Below, piece by piece: positions 50,704 through 60,301 of a DNA stretch of 64,000 bases. The position numbers and the translations under genes were made by a program. This stretch comes from Lentisphaerae bacterium GWF2_57_35 (GTDB lineage: Bacteria; Verrucomicrobiota; Kiritimatiellia; CAIQIC01; GWF2-57-35). Under the pieces are notes generated by a model. The model saw only the letters and a program-made list of their open reading frames with translations. It had not been told where the DNA came from and searched no databases. How positions within the stretch are numbered: position 1 is the stretch's first letter; each line of letters begins with the position of its first letter. Location: positions 89,764 to 153,763 of the forward strand of contig MHBK01000055.1 in the NCBI GenBank assembly GCA_001804865.1. The letters run 5' to 3'.

Positions 50704-51552
50704 ATGAGAAAAATAATCCGCTATCTTTCAAGATATATTCGCGACGTTTCTAATTGCGTCTATTTGCTGACCGTAGGAATGTGCAAGAGAAATTGCCGCG
50801 CGTTGTTGGATGAGGTGTCATGTAGAATCCGGGCTCTTCAAACTTCAAGCGTTTCTGCTTCTGCCTCATCCATTCCGCAGGCTGTTTGCCGTCAGATTCC
50901 TGAAGTCTCAGCAAAAGAAGTTGTAGGCGATGCAACACACATTCATTTAATGGAGCCAGATTGTGTTGATGGCAATGTCACGGGATACGAATTAGCGATT
51001 TTCAATCTGCTTATTGCACGCCGGCAGCCTGAAACCTGTTTTGAAATTGGAACCTTCGATGGACGAACTACACTTAATATGGCTGCCAACGCATCTGAAA
51101 AGGCCATTATTTTCACTTTGGATCTTCCGCGCGCTCATATCCAGTCTGCGCAATTGAAGCTTGAAAAGTACGATGTGCAATATATTCAAAAGCAGTCATC
51201 AGGAACGCGATATCATGGCACAAAATGGGAAAGCCAGATTCATCAATTATATGGTGATTCGGCTTCGTTTGATTATACGCCATACTTAGGCAAGTGCGAT
51301 GTGGTATTTGTTGATGGATCGCACTCATACGACTACCTGAAGAACGACACGCAAATAGCCCTGAAACTCATAGTTCCTCACTACGGAATGATTATTTGGC
51401 ATGACTACGGTTCTCCCTGCTGGGAAGGCGTGACTCGCGCATTAAATGAGCTGCATGATCATATCCCTGAATTGAAATCAATGGTGTGTATAAAAGGGAC
51501 AACTTTGGCTGTTTATCAAAGCAAGCCGCCGATTGTTAATGGGGCCTCCTGA
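50704..51552 (+). CDS. Class I SAM-dependent methyltransferase
   Basis: 282 residues from ATG 50704; an in-frame TTG at 50641 has no clear ribosome site. Residues 1-80 are basic and unassigned. The Methyltransf_24 type core has CFEIGTFDGRTTLNMAANA (about 115-133), FTLDLPRA, VVFVDGSHSYDYLKNDT (about 202) and IWHDYG. The family commonly methylates sugars or hydroxyl groups. 105 bases without features separate it from the MBOAT gene. Confidence 0.82.
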   Translation: MRKIIRYLSRYIRDVSNCVYLLTVGMCKRNCRALLDEVSCRIRALQTSSVSASASSIPQAVCRQIPEVSAKEVVGDATHIHLMEPDCVDGNVTGYELAIFNLLIARRQPETCFEIGTFDGRTTLNMAANASEKAIIFTLDLPRAHIQSAQLKLEKYDVQYIQKQSSGTRYHGTKWESQIHQLYGDSASFDYTPYLGKCDVVFVDGSHSYDYLKNDTQIALKLIVPHYGMIIWHDYGSPCWEGVTRALNELHDHIPELKSMVCIKGTTLAVYQSKPPIVNGAS

Positions 51553-51658
51553 TAGCAAACAAAACGGCAGTTGGTTTGATGCAACGAGCATGGCCGGCGA
51601 AGCCATTCGAATGTAAGCCAAAGCGAGTTTGGTCGTCACGATGAATTAGCGATCTCAT

Positions 51659-53077
51659 ATGTTGTTCAATTCCTTGAATTTTTTAGTTTTCTTTCTGCTT
51701 GTATATGGGCTTTATCTAGCATTGCCGCATCGAGCGCAGAATATTTTGCTGCTGCTTGCCAGTTATTTCTTTTACGGCTGTTGGGATTGGCGATTTCTTT
51801 CGCTCATAGCAATTTCTACCGTCATCGATTATTGGGCTGGACGAAAAATCAGTTCAACGGATGGCCCAAAAGCGCGAAAGTTTTATCTTCTTATTAGTCT
51901 CTTCAGTAATTTACTCATCCTTGGCTTCTTCAAATATTTTAATTTTTTTGTGAGTAATGCAGACGCCCTGCTTCATTTCGTTGGATTTGATGCTAGTGCA
52001 TGGCGGCTGAATATCGTGCTGCCTGTCGGAATATCGTTTTACACATTTCAGACGATGAGTTACACCATCGATGTATATCGTCGGGAATTGAACGCAACAA
52101 AGAATTTCATTGATTTTGCAACTTTTGTCGCCTTTTTCCCCCAGTTAGTAGCCGGACCCATCGAACGCGCCAGTAAATTGCTGCCACAGATTGCCGGCGC
52201 CCGCCAGGTGTCGTGGCGAGCCATACAAACGGGACTGTGGCTGATCTTCTGGGGGCTTTTTAAGAAAGTCGTTATTGCCGATAATTTAGCTGAAATGGTC
52301 GACGAGGTGTTTGGGTGGCATGTGCAGTTTAATGCGGGAACTGTTTTTCTCGGATTATATGCGTTTGCCTTTCAAATCTATTGTGATTTTTCCGGATATT
52401 CAGACATCGCAAGGGGATTGTCACGTTGTATGGGTATAGAGTTGATGGTGAATTTTAATAACCCATACTTCGCCCCGAATGTTAGCAATTTCTGGAGACG
52501 GTGGCATATTAGCCTTTCGACATGGTTGCGAGATTATCTGTATATTCCTCTAGGCGGCAATCAGAAGGGCATAGGACGAACCTATGCTAATCTTATACTA
52601 ACGATGCTTTTGGGCGGGTTGTGGCATGGAGCCGCCTGGACTTATGTTGTGTGGGGGGGATATCATGGCGTATTGCTTTCTATAAATAGGCTTTTCGCGT
52701 CTCGACGAGAAAAGAAACTTGTTCCCTTGCCGGAATATGGATGGGGACGCGTTGTTAGAGTAATAATTACTTTTCATCTTGTATTGATCGGCTGGTTGTT
52801 TTTTCGAGCCGTTTCACTCGATCAAGCTTTTGACATGCTGCTAAGTGCGATTCGGAGTCCTGTGGTGGATCCTGACGTGGTTAATAAGGCTATCGCTATG
52901 TGCATCTTGTGCATGCCGCTTTGGCTTGTTCAAATCCTTCAGGAACGGAAAGCCGATTTAATGGCCGTCTTTCAATTGCCAGTTTTTGCGCGCAGTTTAC
53001 TGTATTTCACTCTTTTTATGATGCTCTTGGTTTTTGGCAATACGGGAAGTCACCAATTTATCTATTTTCAGTTTTAA
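51659..53077 (+). CDS. MBOAT O-acyltransferase (AlgI/DltB-like), copy 1
   Basis: 472 residues, about ten or eleven helices. FNSLNFLVFFLLVYGLYLA at the start, PVGISFYTFQTMSYTIDVYR (about 122-141), FFPQLVAGPIERASKLLPQI and NFWRRWHISLSTWLRDYLYI are AlgI signatures. The active-site His is in LGGLWHGAAWTYV (about 322). It passes acetyl groups across the inner membrane for transfer to the glycan, with the SGNH-type partner encoded 7 bases downstream. A close paralogue lies at 60302. Confidence 0.93.
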   Translation: MLFNSLNFLVFFLLVYGLYLALPHRAQNILLLLASYFFYGCWDWRFLSLIAISTVIDYWAGRKISSTDGPKARKFYLLISLFSNLLILGFFKYFNFFVSNADALLHFVGFDASAWRLNIVLPVGISFYTFQTMSYTIDVYRRELNATKNFIDFATFVAFFPQLVAGPIERASKLLPQIAGARQVSWRAIQTGLWLIFWGLFKKVVIADNLAEMVDEVFGWHVQFNAGTVFLGLYAFAFQIYCDFSGYSDIARGLSRCMGIELMVNFNNPYFAPNVSNFWRRWHISLSTWLRDYLYIPLGGNQKGIGRTYANLILTMLLGGLWHGAAWTYVVWGGYHGVLLSINRLFASRREKKLVPLPEYGWGRVVRVIITFHLVLIGWLFFRAVSLDQAFDMLLSAIRSPVVDPDVVNKAIAMCILCMPLWLVQILQERKADLMAVFQLPVFARSLLYFTLFMMLLVFGNTGSHQFIYFQF

Positions 53078-53084
53078 GCCGAGT

Positions 53085-54164
53085 ATGAATCCGTTCCGGT
53101 TACTTCAAAGCGTTTATCCGCATGCGTCCGTCGTTCTAGCGGTCTTACTGCTTATAATGGCGAATATGATATTTTCGCAACCGAGGATACAGAATGACTT
53201 TTGGCCGTTGATTCAATCACGTTTAAATCCGGATAACAAAGACTGGTTTATGAGGCATGTGGCTGACATCCGACGAGAGTCCTGTACACTCGTGCACCCC
53301 GTCTCTCTGCCGGCAATAGCATTTGTCGGCTCAAGTCAGGTTCGGCAAGGCATTGATTGGAACCTGATGGAAACACTATTGCCTGACTATCATATACGGA
53401 ACTGCGCTGTACCGGGCATGGATATGTTGCGCGCGTGCTTTGCAGAACAGCTTCTATTGCAGCCGAGCGATCGAGTCGTTGTGCTGTGGATTTCGGAATT
53501 GGATGTTCGGCCGGATGCATCGTTAGGAATTTCTTGGATGAGGCCGTTTGCCACGTGGAGCGGACTAAGACACAGCATCCATTCGCTAAATACAAAGCAA
53601 CGGGCTCGGCAGTGGCGTAATATGGTCGACCTGGCATTGGCTTCTACTTTCGAATTGTGGAGAAGCCGGGATTATCTCCGACATATTCTGTTTCACTCTT
53701 TAAGCTCCGGGTCCACGCGATCTGCTGTTGAGCAAAGCTTTGAAGGCGATTGGAGGAAGGATGTGCGCACGTTCGATATCGAAGATATGGATGCATTAAC
53801 GGCACAAATGACGGCTTTATTTCTTTTTGTCTCTACGGCCAAAGCTAATGGAGCGAGCATCGTTGTTTTTGAGGGTCGCGTAAATCCCAGCATCTGTACG
53901 GAGACTTCTGAAAAGCGCAGGTCATGGGTTAGAGAAAGGCTTCTAGCGGCAGCATTAGAATATGGATTTGATTATATCCCCACCGCGCAGCAACAAGTTC
54001 AAATTGAACCTGCCGATTGGAGCGATATGACGCATTTCAACGTGGCAGGCCGTGAAAAGATGACTCGCTATCTGGCCCAATTTTTCAACGCTTGGCGGGG
54101 CCGTACAGATGGACCCGTTAATACGGCAGATCAATCCGTAGATTTTATGAAGTACATGAAGTAG
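53085..54164 (+). CDS. SGNH-type acyl-transfer partner (AlgJ/AlgX-like), copy 1
   Basis: 359 residues from ATG 53085; longer readings overlap the MBOAT gene. One N-terminal membrane anchor (about 15-32) leaves the rest in the periplasm. The block IAFVGSSQVRQGIDW (about 80-94) supplies the nucleophile Ser. DWSDMTHFNVAGREKM (about 318-333) gives the Asp and His of the catalytic pair. Such partners take acetyl from an MBOAT protein and place it on sugars. The copy at 61702 has the same layout and motifs. Confidence 0.75.
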   Translation: MNPFRLLQSVYPHASVVLAVLLLIMANMIFSQPRIQNDFWPLIQSRLNPDNKDWFMRHVADIRRESCTLVHPVSLPAIAFVGSSQVRQGIDWNLMETLLPDYHIRNCAVPGMDMLRACFAEQLLLQPSDRVVVLWISELDVRPDASLGISWMRPFATWSGLRHSIHSLNTKQRARQWRNMVDLALASTFELWRSRDYLRHILFHSLSSGSTRSAVEQSFEGDWRKDVRTFDIEDMDALTAQMTALFLFVSTAKANGASIVVFEGRVNPSICTETSEKRRSWVRERLLAAALEYGFDYIPTAQQQVQIEPADWSDMTHFNVAGREKMTRYLAQFFNAWRGRTDGPVNTADQSVDFMKYMK

Positions 54165-54213
54165 GCATGTATTCTCTGATTCGACACCTATCAGCGTTCA
54201 AGGGGTCGTGTAT

Positions 54214-55593
54214 ATGATCCGTCATATTTTTAATCTCTTTGAAAGAATCCTTGTCTTGCTTTTGTTTTCTGGATTGCTGATCCCTCTCAGCCTATCGGTA
54301 ATTTGGAGGTCCTGCTTCGACCGTTTCCCCAAGCAAGAACTTTCCATTATTTTGCGCCGCTGGATACACTTTGCCAAATATGGACTTCGATCTCTGCGTC
54401 GGCGATGGTGGGTTCCTCTTTGTTATGAGTCGTACTCCGTGCTTTGGCGATATGCGGTGTTGGCCGAGCTGTCTTCTCTGCTGAATTTGGCTTTCGCCGC
54501 GACAGCGAAAACGCGCACAGATAATTATTTGGCGATTCGCATGGGACATCCTGGCGACTTGATTCAAGCTATTCCTATGCTGCGCCAATTGCGCAAGAAC
54601 CGGCCGCAGGCTCGCATTTCTTTGTTGGTTGGGCCTTGGTGTGTGGATTTGGCTAGGCGTATTGCCTATGTCGATGAAGTGATCGTGTATTGTCCGGCGT
54701 TGCGACAATATCATCGAAGCAATCGCAGTAACATGTGTTCTTTGAGCCATGAGCTTCAAGTGCTCTGGGCTCTTCGCCGTCGGAATTCTGACATCTGTTT
54801 TTCACTGGAACCGCATCATATTTTGGATGTGGCCTTGCAATATGCCATCCGACCCCGACAATGGATTGGAATGAAAGAGGATTCCTCCCCATATCAGCCT
54901 GCCGTAATCGTTCGATCCATCCTATTCGATAGCCGTCAGCCGGAGGCCGAGATGCTGATGGGATTACTGGCTGTCGCGGGGCAGGAGACCGGATCAACAC
55001 AACTGGAGTTCCCTGTTCGCGAAGAAGATCGGTTGTGGGTTCAACAGGTGATTCGCAGGGAAAATCTTAAGCCGGGGCAATATGCTGTACTGGCTCCTGG
55101 CGCTGGTTGGCCAGGAAAAATTTGGTCAGCGGAACGGTTTGCTGAACTAGGGGATTGGCTTCAGCAAGAACGGGGATTGGGCGTGGTATTGGCTGGTAGC
55201 TCAAGCGAAAATGCGCTAGGCGTTCTAGTCCTAAGTCAAATGCAACATATGCCATTGTCGTTGATGGGGCAAACCTCCTTGGGCCAAATTGGAGCTTTGC
55301 TCGAATCTGCTGCCTTGTATGTGGGAAACGATAGCGCCATCCTTCACATTGCTTCATCTGTGGGGATTCCCTCTGTTGCTCTTTTTGGTCCAACTTATGC
55401 GGAAAAATGGGCTCCACGCGGTATGCAACACCGTTACCTTCAACATCGGAAAACAGTCTGCCAGGCGAATTGTCATCCTTGGCACGTAGAGGCTCGCTGT
55501 AACCGCGGGCAGGTTTGCATGAAGGCCATTACGGTAGCGGAAGTTCAACAGGCAATTGCTGATGTTTGCATGGCGTCAGGGCCCAAACCATGA
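54214..55593 (+). CDS. GT9 glycosyltransferase with N-terminal membrane anchor
   Basis: 459 residues from ATG 54214 (AAGGGG upstream). A hydrophobic segment at about 9-28 and a basic stretch tie it to the inner membrane. The GT9 domain starts YLAIRMGHPGDLIQAIPML (about 107-125), with YAVLAPGAGWPGKIWSAERF (about 288) and ALYVGNDSAILHIASSVGIP. A Cys-rich tail (CQANCHPWHVEARC) is common in this family. The anchor of about 100 residues is longer than usual. ATGA coupled to the next gene. Confidence 0.85.
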   Translation: MIRHIFNLFERILVLLLFSGLLIPLSLSVIWRSCFDRFPKQELSIILRRWIHFAKYGLRSLRRRWWVPLCYESYSVLWRYAVLAELSSLLNLAFAATAKTRTDNYLAIRMGHPGDLIQAIPMLRQLRKNRPQARISLLVGPWCVDLARRIAYVDEVIVYCPALRQYHRSNRSNMCSLSHELQVLWALRRRNSDICFSLEPHHILDVALQYAIRPRQWIGMKEDSSPYQPAVIVRSILFDSRQPEAEMLMGLLAVAGQETGSTQLEFPVREEDRLWVQQVIRRENLKPGQYAVLAPGAGWPGKIWSAERFAELGDWLQQERGLGVVLAGSSSENALGVLVLSQMQHMPLSLMGQTSLGQIGALLESAALYVGNDSAILHIASSVGIPSVALFGPTYAEKWAPRGMQHRYLQHRKTVCQANCHPWHVEARCNRGQVCMKAITVAEVQQAIADVCMASGPKP

Positions 55594-57068
55594 CAGAATT
55601 GAACCCATTCATCGCTGGTAAAACAGGGTGCATTTTGCCCCATCGTTTGAAGCAATTTCTGCTTTGTGTTTCGTTGTTGGCTGTTTTGGCGCAAGCCGTC
55701 AATCTCTGTATAGTGCTTGGACATGAATCAGCCGGTCGTCCTGCATATCACATGTATGATACGGAATCCTATCTGATCAATGCACAAGCCTGGCGGGATG
55801 GAGTTCCATTCAGTCCTGCATTTCGAGAACGGGTTTTGCTTCCCGCCCTTATCGCCTGGTGCAAAGAAATGGGTTTGCCAGAATGGAGTATTTTATGGCT
55901 GCCCGTTTTATTCCAAGGGTGTGTTGTTTATGCCTTGGGCTGGTTGGCCTACTTTATCTCAAGGCGTGCGGTTGTGGCCGTCACTACATCCATTCTGTGC
56001 GTGATATACCCGAGCTTCTACCAGTATGTGCCGTTGCTCGGCACAGATGCCTTGGGTACGCAGTTTCTGGTTCTGGGAATCGTTATGGTTCTTTATTGGG
56101 CCGAGGATAAGCGGATGTTCTGGGGCTTTCTTTCCGCGGGTCTTTGGGGGCTTGCTCAAATCACGCGCCCTACTTTTTTTCCCGTAGCGTTGATCATGCC
56201 TTTTTTACTTCATTCGTTTTGGGAGAGTCGTAAGGGTCGCTGGGTGGTTGGAGTCTTTGCAAGCAGCCTGCTGATCATCCCTCTATATCTGGCTGGAACA
56301 AATTACCTTACTTATGGTGTTTTCCGTCCGACTTTAACCGCCCCCGAGGTTTTGAGCCGGTCCGTGGTTCCAAAAATTAATGCATTGAAACGGAATTCAG
56401 AAGTTCCTGGCTCGCTTAGTAAATATTGGGAGCAAGAGCGCGATCAGAAGGCTTATTGGAGCGAAGATTGGCAGACGCTGGGTTTATACGAGGCGGGATT
56501 GAAGGACCGTTCGGACTTTCGAAACGCTTACCAGCGGCTTATGGAAAGTTCCCAAGCGTACATCAAAACGAACCGCAATTGGTTTTGGCGGGGCGCGTTG
56601 ATTCCCTACTATCACTTATATCTCAACCAACCTCCTCGGTATGCCGCTTGGGATGTTTCTGCGACTAACCTGAACAATCAACAGCTTTGGTTTTTACGCT
56701 TTGATAAAATGCTGGTTATCTTTTCCCTGTTTGGCTTTATTCGTTTGGCTAGATTCAACCCTTTCATGAGCATCTTCTGGATAGGATTGTGCGCCATAAT
56801 GTTGGTTCCTCTGGTCATATTCATGTGGATGCCGGCTGCAACACGTCTTCCTGTTGATGCCATAAGCCTCCCGTTGATTGCTTGGGCATTGTGCGATTAC
56901 AAAGCTTGGGGGGGCTTTCTCTTCTGGAGTGTTGCGGGATGGTTGCCGTGGCATATCGGGCTGACGACGGCTGCTGGACCAGGCGTTGTGCTTCTTCTCG
57001 CCATTCTAGCGTATGCGTGCTGGATTTTCCCTAAGCCCTCAGGGCTGATGTTGCCGGTGTTTAGCTAA
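55590..57068 (+). CDS. GT-C type membrane protein (putative glycosyltransferase)
   Basis: 492 residues from ATG 55590. About eleven hydrophobic segments. The first periplasmic loop has YHMYDTESYLINAQAWRDG (about 50-68) with the D-x-E expected of GT-C enzymes, then FRERVLLPALIAW. A large periplasmic loop (about 255-350) is acidic and Trp-rich. The architecture matches the 21300 protein without clear sequence identity. Likely adds a sugar from a polyprenyl-phosphate donor. Confidence 0.65.
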   Translation: MTELNPFIAGKTGCILPHRLKQFLLCVSLLAVLAQAVNLCIVLGHESAGRPAYHMYDTESYLINAQAWRDGVPFSPAFRERVLLPALIAWCKEMGLPEWSILWLPVLFQGCVVYALGWLAYFISRRAVVAVTTSILCVIYPSFYQYVPLLGTDALGTQFLVLGIVMVLYWAEDKRMFWGFLSAGLWGLAQITRPTFFPVALIMPFLLHSFWESRKGRWVVGVFASSLLIIPLYLAGTNYLTYGVFRPTLTAPEVLSRSVVPKINALKRNSEVPGSLSKYWEQERDQKAYWSEDWQTLGLYEAGLKDRSDFRNAYQRLMESSQAYIKTNRNWFWRGALIPYYHLYLNQPPRYAAWDVSATNLNNQQLWFLRFDKMLVIFSLFGFIRLARFNPFMSIFWIGLCAIMLVPLVIFMWMPAATRLPVDAISLPLIAWALCDYKAWGGFLFWSVAGWLPWHIGLTTAAGPGVVLLLAILAYACWIFPKPSGLMLPVFS

Positions 57069-57082
57069 GCTACAAAAAGCAA

Positions 57083-58030
57083 ATGAAAATGAGTAGGCCT
57101 GTCGGCAGTTTTAATATTAACTTTGATTCTCTGCGTTGGGCGTCAGGAAAATCCTCCTTAGGGCAACGCGATCCGTCTTTCTTTTCCGTGGCAGATCGCT
57201 TTCTCAATCTGGCGGATAAATATCGATTCAAATATACCATTTTCATCATTGGCGAGGACTTGAATGATTCAGAGGTCCGCGCGCGTGTTCGTGAATGGGC
57301 CCAGGCAGGGCACGAAATCGGCAATCATTCATATCATCATCTGCCCAACCTGGGCTCCTTGCCGATTGGACGGATCAGTGATGAGGTCCAGCGTGCACAT
57401 GATGCCATCGCAGAGGTCACAGGGATTGAGCCCCGGGGCTTTATTTCACCGGCCTGGTCTACTTCAGTCCAGTTGAATCAGGTTCTGATGCAAAAGAAAT
57501 ATTTGTATGACACTTCTCTTTTCCCCTCGCCATTGATGTGGCTTGTGGTCTTGAAGTTATTCATCACGTTTCGGAACGATCCTCGAAAGTGGCAACTCCT
57601 AAGCAGGAAAGACTGGCTTGAAAACATGTGGGGATACTGTCGTCCATACATGGTTCGCGATAAACGACGGGATACATCTTCTTCGGGACAATTGTTGATC
57701 TTGCCTCTTCCCGTTTCCCGTTACGGGCGGATTCCCTGCTGGCATACGGCGGCCTTTGTGTTCCCTTCAAAGATATATGAGTATGCGTTGAAATCGGCCT
57801 TAAGAGCTCCTTGCTTCTATTATTTAATGCATCCTTTTGATCTGATTGATGTCGCGGAGGTTCCTTCCGGCCTTGGTCATGCAAACGATGCCGAGCGCAT
57901 TGGGGTTCCTCTGAAAGAGAAATTGCGCCGCATGGAATGGGCGATGGAGGCCATCGTGGCCGCCAGTTCGGAGATTGTGACGCTAAAAACGTTGGCTGAA
58001 AGACAGCTCGTTGCCTTGGGGTGTCCATGA
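57083..58030 (+). CDS. Polysaccharide deacetylase (NodB-type) family protein
   Basis: 315 residues. The NodB barrel shows the metal-site histidines in HEIGNHSYHHLPNL (about 76-89) and the RGFISPAWS strand (about 114). The usual first motif TFDDG is INFDSLRW here (about 12-19), so only one Asp is present. HxxxH is intact, and a late H in FYYLMHPFDLID matches the family's last catalytic His. The degenerate first motif suggests altered activity or substrate. It may remove an N- or O-acetyl from a lipid-linked sugar. The start codon of the next gene overlaps its stop (ATGA). Confidence 0.8.
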   Translation: MKMSRPVGSFNINFDSLRWASGKSSLGQRDPSFFSVADRFLNLADKYRFKYTIFIIGEDLNDSEVRARVREWAQAGHEIGNHSYHHLPNLGSLPIGRISDEVQRAHDAIAEVTGIEPRGFISPAWSTSVQLNQVLMQKKYLYDTSLFPSPLMWLVVLKLFITFRNDPRKWQLLSRKDWLENMWGYCRPYMVRDKRRDTSSSGQLLILPLPVSRYGRIPCWHTAAFVFPSKIYEYALKSALRAPCFYYLMHPFDLIDVAEVPSGLGHANDAERIGVPLKEKLRRMEWAMEAIVAASSEIVTLKTLAERQLVALGCP

Positions 58031-58815
58031 AGATCGCTATTTTTGCCTACGAAGACTATGATTTTTTGTATGGCATGCTTCAACGGTTGGTAGATGGGAT
58101 TCATGAGCGCGGGCGGGATCAGGTGGTGGGTTTATTGCTTTTTCCCAATTGCCTAGCTGGACGCAAGGGGCTTCGAATCCCTCTTTATTATGCTTGTCTC
58201 CTGGGTCCCTTCGTGTTTCTTAAACTGGTATTCCGATCGGTATGGAATATGATCCAGCGTTACGGAACTTGCGTTCTGGGCAGGACCCGATCTGTTACAT
58301 ACCAAGGATGGTGTAGGACTCATGACATTTCGTGCAAATCATTCTCTGGCCCCAACCGGCAGGAAGTCGTCGATTGGGTTAAGGAAAACGATATTGATGT
58401 TGTGCTGATATTTATTGGGCAAATCCTCAAGCAGCCTATACTGGCGGCGCCTCACAAATGTGTGCTGAATAAGCATGCCGCTATTTTGCCGGCCTTTAAA
58501 GGTCTTTTGCCTGTTTTTTGGGCTCAAAAGGAAAAGATGCCTGTGGGTGTCACTATTCATAAAGTGGTGGAAGAGATTGATTCTGGAGATATTCTGGTTC
58601 AGGAGGACTGTCCAGATCGGTTATCCAGTGTCTATGCCATGTATCGCCATATATTTGCGCGCGCGCCTGCACTAATCCAGGAAGCCTTGGATGTTGTTGC
58701 CGGAGAGCGCCCTGTCAGAAAATCGGCCAACAACACATTTCCGTCCTCCTATTATGGGCTTCCTTCACGTCGAGATTATCTAGCCTTTTTGAAGGCGGGA
58801 GGGCGTTTTGTTTAA
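58027..58815 (+). CDS. Formyltransferase-like protein
   Basis: 262 residues from ATG 58027. The hydrolytic folate-dependent fold shows VVLIFIGQILKQPIL (about 120-134), NKHAAILPAFKGLLPVFWA (about 141-159) with the Asn and His of the N-x-H motif, and VTIHKVVEEIDSGDIL (about 172-187) with the Asp. These are the hallmarks of methionyl-tRNA formyltransferase relatives, some of which formylate amino sugars from N10-formyl-tetrahydrofolate. An N-formyl amino sugar in the glycan is a reasonable inference. Confidence 0.8.
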   Translation: MKIAIFAYEDYDFLYGMLQRLVDGIHERGRDQVVGLLLFPNCLAGRKGLRIPLYYACLLGPFVFLKLVFRSVWNMIQRYGTCVLGRTRSVTYQGWCRTHDISCKSFSGPNRQEVVDWVKENDIDVVLIFIGQILKQPILAAPHKCVLNKHAAILPAFKGLLPVFWAQKEKMPVGVTIHKVVEEIDSGDILVQEDCPDRLSSVYAMYRHIFARAPALIQEALDVVAGERPVRKSANNTFPSSYYGLPSRRDYLAFLKAGGRFV

Positions 58816-58842
58816 AGGCGTTTTTGCAGGCGGGGTTTCCCT

Positions 58843-59514
58843 ATGACGTCCTTGAATACATCTTTGCGTGAGCCCTGTGGACGCGAATATTATGATGTGA
58901 ACTATCGTAATTATGAGCGTCAGAATTCGGCAAAGAAGATCCGATTTTACCTGTGCTTGCTGGAGCAACGAATATCTCCAAGAGATACAATATTCGAACT
59001 CGGTTGTGGCCTGGGACGATTCTTGCAGCAAGCGGCAAAAACGTATTCATGTTTTGGTTGCGACCTCAATGAATATGGGGTGGCCTTGACCAGGAAGACG
59101 GTGCCGACTGCGGTGGTTCTGCAGGGGTCATATCAGACCCTGCCGCGAGATTTGAAGCCCAAAGCGGTCGTTGCATGGGATGTCTTGGAGCATTTGCCAG
59201 ATCTGTCCAATGCGTTAACATGTATTCACACTGGATTAGATGAACAGGGGTATTTGCTGGGCGTTGTTCCCATCTATGACGGTCCCTTGGGTTGGATTAC
59301 CAAGCACTTGGATCAGGATCCCACTCACTTAACCAAGTGGAGCCGTTCAGCATGGTTGAATAGCTTAAAGAATCATGGCTATGAAGTGGTGGATTGGGGT
59401 GGTATCATTCGACGATTGTTTATGGATCGTTGGTATGTTCACGCAACCCGCCCTCAGTGCGTTCTTCGTCATTATTGTAGTGCCATGTATTTTGTTGCTC
59501 GTGTTAGATCCTGA
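58843..59514 (+). CDS. Class I SAM-dependent methyltransferase
   Basis: 223 residues. TIFELGCGLGRFLQQAAK (about 50-67) is motif I, CDLNEYGVALTRK the acidic motif II, and AVVAWDVLEHLPDLSNAL motif III/IV. No extra domain. It lies between the formyltransferase-like gene and a GT2 gene, each separated by short spacers. The acceptor is unknown. Confidence 0.85.
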   Translation: MTSLNTSLREPCGREYYDVNYRNYERQNSAKKIRFYLCLLEQRISPRDTIFELGCGLGRFLQQAAKTYSCFGCDLNEYGVALTRKTVPTAVVLQGSYQTLPRDLKPKAVVAWDVLEHLPDLSNALTCIHTGLDEQGYLLGVVPIYDGPLGWITKHLDQDPTHLTKWSRSAWLNSLKNHGYEVVDWGGIIRRLFMDRWYVHATRPQCVLRHYCSAMYFVARVRS

Positions 59515-59534
59515 TCCATACCTTGAGAGGTGTT

Positions 59535-60272
59535 ATGCGCATTATTGTAGTTTTGCCTTCTTTTAATGAAGCCGACAATCTTCCTGCCATTTTCGCAGGG
59601 CTGCAGCATTTGATTCGGGACACATACAATCTGGATGCTTGCGTCATTGTGGTGGATGACGGATCGACTGATAGGACGGTGGACGTCGCTCGGACGCAAG
59701 CCGGGGCCTTGCAGGTGGACGTGATTGAGAATCAAATTAACCAAGGGTTGGCTGCGACTTTTATGCGTGGGATTCTTGCCGCAGTGGAACTGGCGCATGA
59801 TGACGACATCATCGTTTGCATGGATGCCGATAATACACATCTGCCTGGCCAGATCCTCCGAATGATCCGCGATATTCAGGAGGGACGCGACGTCGTGATC
59901 GCCTCTCGATACCGGGAAGGGGCCGTAATCCGTGGTTTGTCGTTTAGCCGCCGGCTTCTTTCACGAGGCATGTCGTTCTTGTTTCAGCTAGTTTATCCCA
60001 TTCCTGGCATACGAGACTATTCCTGCGGATATCGGGCGTACCGGGCAGGCTTTCTAAAGCATGTGCTTGCCAGTCAAGGCACGCGATTGTTCGCGCAGGA
60101 TGGTTTTGCTTGCATGGTGGCTATTCTGTTGCGCCTTCATAAAGAAGGAGCGATCTTTAGTGAAGTCCCGTTGGTATTGCGGTATGACCAAAAAATCGGG
60201 CAATCGAAAATGAAAATTGGCAGCACCATCTGGCGCACGCTGGGAGTTTTGCTCCGCGAGCGGATTCATTAG
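59535..60272 (+). CDS. GT2-family glycosyltransferase (dolichyl-P-mannose synthase-like)
   Basis: 245 residues from ATG 59535 (GAGAGG upstream). GT-A fold: IIVVLPSFNEADNLP (about 3-17), VIVVDDGSTDRTVDVA (about 41-56), VCMDADNTHLPGQI (DxD, about 100-113), and SRYREGAVIRG. YDQKIGQSKMKI near the end is DPM-like. It has no C-terminal membrane helices. It may make the polyprenyl-phosphate sugar donor used by the GT-C proteins encoded at 21300 and 55590. Confidence 0.88.
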   Translation: MRIIVVLPSFNEADNLPAIFAGLQHLIRDTYNLDACVIVVDDGSTDRTVDVARTQAGALQVDVIENQINQGLAATFMRGILAAVELAHDDDIIVCMDADNTHLPGQILRMIRDIQEGRDVVIASRYREGAVIRGLSFSRRLLSRGMSFLFQLVYPIPGIRDYSCGYRAYRAGFLKHVLASQGTRLFAQDGFACMVAILLRLHKEGAIFSEVPLVLRYDQKIGQSKMKIGSTIWRTLGVLLRERIH

Positions 60273-60301
60273 ACGAAAGATATTCTCCTGGATTAAGGCG
60301 T

